Positions 57,531 through 64,000 of a stretch of DNA of 64,000 bases are shown in pieces. The translations under genes were made by a program, and so were the position numbers. Source of the DNA: Cladopsammia gracilis. Taxonomy: Eukaryota; Cnidaria; Anthozoa; Scleractinia; Dendrophylliidae. The stretch lies in the NCBI GenBank assembly GCA_022457155.1, contig JAJGOT010000215.1, positions 226,001-290,000 of the forward strand, read 5' to 3'. The notes under the pieces are model-generated. The model worked only from the letters and a program-made list of their open reading frames with translations. It was not told where the DNA came from and did not search any database. Positions within the stretch are counted from its first letter, which is position 1; every line of letters starts with the position of its first letter.

Positions 57531-60500
57531 TCAGGCCAAAACAAAATTTGAACCACATCGTACATAACTTTTAAGTAAGATGTTAGCACAGGGTAATACG
57601 TAGAACCGCTGAGTTTGTACCTGTTTTTTGAGTCGTCTTATTTCGCCAGTGGGATCATCAATTTCCCCTTCAGGTGTCGCAAACATCCATTTCTTGATGC
57701 CAGAATCCTTTGTAAGGTCTTCAATATACTTTCGGTATAGGCTTTTCACTGCGACGAAAAACACCACTATTTTAAGCCTGCCACTAAGGAATGAGTACAC
57801 CCTCGTAGAAGGAACGATGCCTTTTTAAAAATTGCGTGTTGTGCGATTGGATCTCAAAATACTTGAAACCTTAAAAAAATTAGACTTAATGCACCTTGAA
57901 CCTTAACTTTTTGGCGGTTTTTGAGTCTAGGTCAATGAGATCACTAGTTGTAACAATGAAATAAAGTTGACATTCCATCGTGCATTGCCGTTCAGCACTA
58001 TCCTTCTTATGCGGATCATTACTTAAATGAAATCCCACTAAATAAAACGAGAAACGCCTCGGACTTTTGACCGCGGTGAAAGTCCCGCTTTAAGCGAACA
58101 ATGAAAAATAAGTTTCTATGTTTATAATTAACCGCTGACCTAGTAAAAGATGCCCTTGTTTGTCTTTAATAACAATGGTTCTCTCATTGTCTGGCACCTT
58201 AGACATTTAATTTTGCGCATCATCATCATTATCATCATCATTATTATTCATTACTATTGTTATTAATATTATTAATGTTTTTTTCATTACTTTTTCCCAT
58301 CCTGTTAATAACCCACTTATATAAATTATTCAAAATTCATATAAACGATTCAGCTCGATTAGTTTTTACCTATTCTGAATAGTGTTTTTTGCTAAATTTA
58401 GTATTTTTATAATTCTATTTCAATATAATATCCAAGTGTGGCAAAAACAAATGGTTTTTGTTGTTGTTGCTTTATGTTACAATAAAGAAGCTAAGGGCAG
58501 TTTACAAAAGGTGACATGCCATTTAACAATAAGAAAAAGTAACTTACAAGAGGAACATGCTATGTTATAATACAGAATTCGAAAAAATCGTACCTCCGCG
58601 TTTGTATCTGAATGGATGCTTAACTCTATAGCTATATTTTGTCATGGCGTCACATAAGTTCTCCGTCACCCTCAGAATAACTATTTGCCTGCCAAAGATC
58701 GAAGGTAAAAATGAAACTCTATCAATTATTTACATTTACATTTACATTTACATTTACATTTACATTCATTAAGTCGGCAAAATCCATGGGATATCACGCC
58801 AACTGTAAATAAAATAAAATATTAGAAAAATCAAATTAAATAAAAATAACTAAAAATCTGATATATCTAAAAATCTAAATAGTCAAATTAAGGTAGGCGA
58901 GTTTTAAAAAGTTATTAAGAGACTAAATGGAAAACAGGATGTAAGTTTTTTTAAAAGCGGTGAAAGGAGTTGATGTGAGAAAATCACAAAACCAAGCAAT
59001 GCAAAACTAATGGAAAATGGACAATGACAAATGAAAGATTGAAAAGTGGTTGTTAAAAATAAAATAATGACTTACTCTTTGTAATAAATCGGTTTTCCGT
59101 TTTCTAGCGTTTTTCTGATTCTTGCAACTGTTGTGAGTTTATTTTCAACTTCCACCGCCAGAAGCCTGCAAACTGAAATGCGCTGAATGTTACATGGCAA
59201 AGTTAACCCTTAACTCCATCCCAACCGGCAGTACCAAAGATCAAAGTTCAAGAAAAATCCCAAATTTCATTTTGTAAAATATTGATAAACAACTGGTACC
59301 ATGAAAAAGTACTGCTGAAGAGGTTTTATTTGGTCACACCATAGGATTTCATCAACAGACTCAAACGGTTAGAACAAATGGCACCATGAAAAAGTACTGC
59401 TGAAGAGGTTTCATTTGAATGGTCACACCATAGGATTTCGTCCACAGACTAAAAAGTTAGAACTACACTACATGTCTTCATAATTGACTCTGAGAGTGAA
59501 AGAGTTAAAGAGAGGTTTCTTGTCTTCTGTAAATTGAATGACGGATCCAGGGGAGGGGCTTTAGCCACCCCCATCCCCCAGTTATCTTGCTTTAATTTTC
59601 TCTAACTACCATCCCCCCTCCCCACCCCCCCCCCCCCCGCCCATTCATCCGGCAACCCACCCCACCCCCGTTACTATGAAGTCTGGATCCTCGGCTCCAC
59701 TGGGAAGTATAGCAATTGTGGGATAACCGCTTCCTTATACCTTTGATTGCGAATAGGAAAAATGTCAACGTATCATTTCCATTCCAGACCGCAGAGTCTC
59801 ATCCCCTTCGACTGATGCCAAATTCAGTATTATAATATAAATTCAGCTCGCGGTGTTAGTTTATTGATTTCCGTACGTTACGTCCCTACGGAGAATTCCA
59901 TTCATATCACCTCAGATCCATAATTGTCAAATGTCTATTGCACGTGTAACTTATTTGAATTACCGTTTTGTGGTACATGCATTAACTACCTATAAAATAG
60001 GTGACATGTAAGTAGGACGAAAGTAAACGTTCAATATTGCAATTGAAATTAAAAAGAATCTCTCAATGAGTTCTTACCGGAATGTGACTTAATAATTCGT
60101 CTTCGTTTGCTTTCAAGAACTGGAGTATTTTACATGTCTGCTATATGATGATGTAAGTGCAAGGTTGAACTTTCTTGGCGCCTTAAAAATATATGTCGCA
60201 ACTAATAGACCTCTGAAGATATTTTCCTTTCTTTTAGTCTTTTTTTTTAACTTTAGAAGTTTTAGTGTTTAATTTTCTAACAATATTATATAAACGTTAT
60301 CGTAACAACGAAGCCTTACTTTGATCAAGTTTTATTTGCAGCTCTAAGGCCCGGTTCAAACGTCGAACTCCACATGTACCGAATCTAAATGCAAATGAGC
60401 AAGAACAGTCAATAGATTTTGCTCGTTTGCATTAGATTCGGCACATGTGAAGTTCGACGTTTGAACGCCGGGCCTAAGCTGCATTTTTAATTTACTTATC

Positions 60501-61140
60501 CTGCTTGTGCAGTTTCGCTTAACCGTTTAACTCCCAAGAGTGCCAAAAATTAAAATTCAAGAGAAATCCTAAACTTTATTTTGTTAACTGGATATTAAAA
60601 AACAAATGATACCACTCAACGTACTGCTAATGATCACCCCATAGGATTTCGTCGACAGACTCAAAAGTTAGAATTACGTTAAATGTCTTCATAATTGACT
60701 CCAGGGGTAAAAAAGTTAAGGTATGGTAATACGAACTTGTCTGAATTGAGTTGAATTGAATTGATTAAATGATAAATATTTTCTCTTAGAGATTTCAGCA
60801 TACCATGACATTTTGTTGGAAGATGTTTCGTGGATTCCAAATCTTCATCTTCATTGTTATCCATTTCCTCGTCATCATCATCATCATCATCATCGTCGTC
60901 GTCGTCTTCGTCATCATCATCTTGATCAACCTCACTTTCCTCCAACCCTGAATCTTTATCCCTCCGTCCATCCTTTTTGCGGCCATTGTCCAAATTGTTT
61001 GTTTCTTTTCTTATCGAGTCTTTTCTCACTCTTATGCCGTCCATTACCACAAATTCATCATCGACCATTAATTCTGAGCATAGGACGGTATTTAGAAATA
61101 AAACCAGAACAAAAGCGATGCCATATCTTGACCTGCGCAT
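57531..61140 (-). CDS. Canopy (CNPY3/4-like) secretory-pathway protein with an Asp-rich spacer; 3' end unresolved
   Basis: Minus-strand exons: 61140-60804, 59172-59076, 58688-58594, 57748-57621, all GT-AG with closing phases (219 codons). The donor at 57620 implies a further exon that I could not find; reading through gives a stop at 57531-57533. Residues 1-21 are a signal peptide. Residues ~65-105 are an Asp/Glu tract encoded by a GAT/GAC microsatellite. Then comes the Canopy/saposin-like domain: C-x2-C start (KCHVC), 'VTENLCD' block, and an 'IRRLKKQ' end matching the CNPY3 segment just before its next Cys. CNPY3/4 are ER proteins that assist Toll-like receptor folding. The long acidic spacer before the first Cys is unusual. 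Whether an ER-retention tail exists is unknown. Confidence 0.78.
59205..59507 (+). repeat. Family A fold-back repeat with internal tandem duplication
   Basis: Upstream of exon 2 of the minus-strand Canopy gene, in its first intron. Same duplicated architecture as 21287-21576. Confidence 0.75.
60345..60476. repeat. Family F MITE, short copy
   Basis: 132-bp near-perfect hairpin. Ends 'taaggcccggttcaaacgtc' and 'gacgtttgaacgccgggcct' are inverted. Short form of 33423-33911. Confidence 0.85.
60521..60718 (+). repeat. Family A fold-back repeat, further copy
   Basis: Left 'aaccgtttaactcccaagag', right 'gactccaggggtaaaaaagtt', core 'ataggatttcgtcgacagac'. Confidence 0.7.
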
Positions 61141-62604
61141 TGTATGTAGCTAAAATGAATGCCTTCAAATCTTGTTATTTTACTGTTATGTCGTTAGTAG
61201 TAATTCCGGTAGTGTGACAATAAATCTACCAAGTGACTTTTAAGCGAACTCACGCTGTAGATACCCAAATGGGTCCAAGTGAGATTAATGTTATTTTGCG
61301 TCAGTATTCAGAACGACACAAGAAAAATCAAACTCCGAATAATAGTTGTATATCGTGGCAAAGGCTCGTTGTGTTACGTTGTATATTAGATCGTTATCAT
61401 TAATAATTTATGCATTAACCAATCCAGTGTAAACAGGATAAATTACAAATAAATTAATGGGTGTTGTCGTTGTTCTATTTTGAAAATATCCCTCTTGTTA
61501 AGAGACTCAAGATGCGCCTTTTGCTCTGATTGGGTTCAAACAAAAAAAAAAAGGCTTTAAAAAAACGCTTCATCTATATTTTCGCAATTTTTCAACGACA
61601 AAGTGGGTGAAAAGCGTTATTGGTGGCAATATTCGACATTCGCATGTGACGTGTTATTTGGAGTAAGTAGCGTTAAATAAGCTGAATAAACAGAAATATC
61701 TGACTCTCTCACGAGAAAATAACTGAATGTAATTGCACCGGAAAAATCAGCGTTGCACTTGGACTAGCATGGCTTGTATGCTATGAAAATTCAAGAAAAG
61801 AAAACAAGATGTTTTGCACTCAGTGAAGTTTGAAACATTTCGAAGTCAGTACTCAGTTTAAAAAATAACTTAATTTTAATTAGTACAACGAATTATGCGT
61901 TATTGTTGAAGGGGACGAATTTCATACCTTTAAAGTCAATTGTTCCATTTGATTTCTTATGCTTCTGAACTGAAGAAACTACTTCCTGCAAAAGTCGGTA
62001 AAACACATTGATAATAAAAGATCGCTTGCGATCGATCATTAATTCGTGCTTCTGTCTTCGTGTTTCTTAATTTTATTTTGTTCAAATGCTCATTGATTCA
62101 CAAACTTTCTGAAGAAATGATATTTTTTGACAGGATGAAACGAAATGCAAATTAACGTTTCATTATGTGATTTGTGAAAGAATAAGGAAATCCGGATCAG
62201 ATAGTTTTACACCTGGCGTACGTGTAGCAAGAAATTAAATGGCATAAAATCAACTTCTAAACATTTTAGTCAACAAATTTCATTGAAAAAGTCTAATCTT
62301 TCATAGTACTTCTTCGTTGAATTACGAGAGTCGTGATCTGTAGTTTTACTGATACGTTAACAAATGAATTACAAAACCCCAGTTCATTATTTGTTTAGCT
62401 GTCGTTTTTATTTTAAATCTTGACTCAAGCCAACCAATTGACGAATAACAAATGTTACCATTGCTTAGACTAAGAAATGACTCAAAAAGAAAAATAATAA
62501 TTAGAAATTATGTTTTTGTTTAGAATTAACAGGATCCTCCACTGTAACAAAGAAATCAAAATTCAGTCGCCGTAAAAACACAACGGGATCACTGCTTTAT
62601 TGCC
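61141..62604. promoter_or_regulatory. Shared intergenic region of the head-to-head Canopy pair
   Basis: 1,464 bp between the two divergent start codons, so possibly a bidirectional promoter. A minus-strand exon-like segment (61928-61985; acceptor ttttgcag, donor GTATGA) may be a 5' UTR exon of the minus-strand gene, spliced to the acceptor just before its ATG, or a remnant of another copy. Otherwise AT-rich with no clear core motifs. Confidence 0.4.
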
Positions 62605-63555
62605 ATGAAGTTAACAAGGATATTAATAGCTCTTTTCAGCCTATGCTTGTTAGTTATTTTACCAATTGTAACCTGCGTAGAAACATTAATTGTCGATGCA
62701 GAGGACCCGAAAACGAAGAAAACAAATCCATACATAACAAAGTTTCACGAAACAGCTAGCATAAGACCCACAAGATGCCAAGGTAAGTTAAAAAAAATGA
62801 TAAATTTATTTTCACGGTTTTGAGGCTTTTAAACCTTTGATTCCTAATAAAGTGAGCGAGTTGAAAATTGAAAAAAATCGATAAAAATGGAAAATATGGA
62901 AATATTGTAAACGTCAGTAGCTAACTTTCATTTGAATGACATGGTAACACTTAAGATTTGATCCACACACTAAAATAATCTCACAGCTCCCTGGAATGAC
63001 TCTCTTCTTTTGATCGGGAAAATATCCGAAAAAAATATCAACTAATAAACTTTAACTTTTGAGTCTGTGGCTAAAATCGTAAACGGTGCAAGCAACCAAA
63101 TAAAAACATATTGAGCAGTATTTTCCTATGGTATTGTTTATTATACTGCATAAAGTGGTTCTAACTTTTGATTCTGTGAATGAAATCCTAAAGTGTGACC
63201 ATTTAAATGAAAGCTACTGAGCAGTACTTTCACTGTCGGGTACTGTTTATTATGCTGTACAAGATGAAAGTGTGAACATTTGATGTAAGCTACTGAGCAG
63301 TACTTTCCAGTGTTAGTTTTTCGTGGTTTGCAAAAATAAATTAGGAACCTTTTCAAATTTTATATTTAGTACACTTGGTAGTGAAATGGTTTTAGTGAAA
63401 TTCCTTCTCATGTTTTGTTGTTTTATAGTATGCCGTCTTCTGGTAACAGAATTTCTTGAACGGATGAAGAAAACAGATCACCGGGAGGATATACCTCGAG
63501 GGTACTTACTTGAAGACCTCGAGGATCATGACAAGAATATTCACTACGAAAAATC
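62605..63555 (+). CDS. Canopy (CNPY3/4-like) protein, 5' part; continues beyond the window
   Basis: Exons 62605-62782 and 63429-63555 are joined in phase 1 by GT-AG. The second ends at a donor (GTAAGT) and later exons lie past 64000. An N-terminal hydrophobic signal peptide (residues 1-24) is followed by a short spacer and the C-x2-C Canopy start (RCQVC), then 'RLLVTEFLERM'. Exon 1 ends at the same codon and phase as in the minus-strand neighbour (Cys-x-|Val-Cys-Arg-Leu-Leu), which supports a duplication. It lacks the acidic spacer. Likely an ER-luminal folding factor by family; exact role unknown. Confidence 0.78.
63086..63304 (-). repeat. Family A fold-back repeat, degenerate tandem copy
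   Basis: Reverse orientation: 'aaatgaaagctactgagcagtactttc' type motifs repeat at about 63205 and 63288. Further fragments are at 62919-62990 and 63795-63885. Intronic or intergenic. Confidence 0.55.
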
Positions 63556-64000
63556 GTAAGTATTTTTCGGTCTCTTTATTAAAATCTGTTGCACTGAAGT
63601 GCGAGGTAAATGATTTGAATAACGCATAATATTGCTTTTTAAACCGCCGTGATGAAATGGTTTAAAGAATGCGACCAGGAAACAATGATTCAAAAATTAG
63701 AGTTCTAGCCTCTTCTGCAAAAATCAAAGAGACGCGAACACTTTCACTCGTGAAGGGTCAAGGATTGAGATAACAATTGGGTCATATGACAAAGGTCGAA
63801 CTTTTGAATCTGTAGTTAAAATCCTAATGTATGGCCATTTAACTAAAAGCTACGAAGAAGTACTTTCTTATGGTACTGTTAGTCCCTTTAACAATTTTCA
63901 ATTTTTCCAACAGTAGGAGTCGACATTGAAGAGATAATTAATTAAAAGTGTTGGTTTTTTAATTAAAAAGGCGGCCCTCGCAAGGGGTCTTATCAACCTC
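63556..64000. other. Intron 2 of the plus-strand Canopy gene; no further exon seen
   Basis: Contains a family A fragment near 63795-63885 and a weak tRNA-like patch near 63645-63715. No exon of the gene is recognised before the window ends. Confidence 0.5.

Overview
This is a eukaryotic, intron-rich nuclear window with moderately AT-rich DNA. It is most likely from an anthozoan cnidarian, probably a stony coral. The organism call is inference: it rests on animal gene families (RIF1, MARCH1/8, ABCB, Canopy), short exons with GT-AG introns, tRNA-derived SINE pieces and a very high density of small fold-back (MITE-like) elements. I can run no search, so the genus is not named.

Layout. (1) 1300-3295, plus strand: a MARCH1/8-like membrane RING-CH ubiquitin ligase. 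(2) 3296-8426: intergenic, with a 17-bp minisatellite, two inverted copies of one TA-flanked MITE and the 3' end of a CR1/L2-type LINE. It ends in a probable RIF1 promoter with CCAAT and E2F-like sites. (3) 8427-31032, plus: RIF1, resolved into 39 exons whose phases all close (1,932 aa), with both PP1-docking motifs. (4) 31033-34317: intergenic MITEs. (5) 34318-55483, plus: a full-length ABCB/P-glycoprotein-type gene resolved into 28 exons with consistent phases (1,701 aa). Both nucleotide-binding domains have lost key catalytic motifs. It also carries an enlarged sequon-rich extracellular loop and 17 elastin-like 12-residue repeats in a cytoplasmic loop. Two identical tRNA-Thr(UGU) genes lie antisense in its introns. 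(6) 55484-64000: a head-to-head pair of Canopy (CNPY3/4-like) genes. The minus-strand copy has a long Asp-rich segment and an unresolved 3' end. The plus-strand copy runs off the window.

The genes are functionally unrelated neighbours, as expected for an animal genome, except for the Canopy pair, which looks like a local duplication. The most unusual item is the ABCB gene. It is a conserved reading frame across 28 exons, so it does not look like a dead pseudogene, yet it should not hydrolyse ATP like a normal P-glycoprotein. I call it a candidate pseudo-ABC transporter. Exon coordinates come from hand-reading splice sites and checking that phases close; no transcript data were available.
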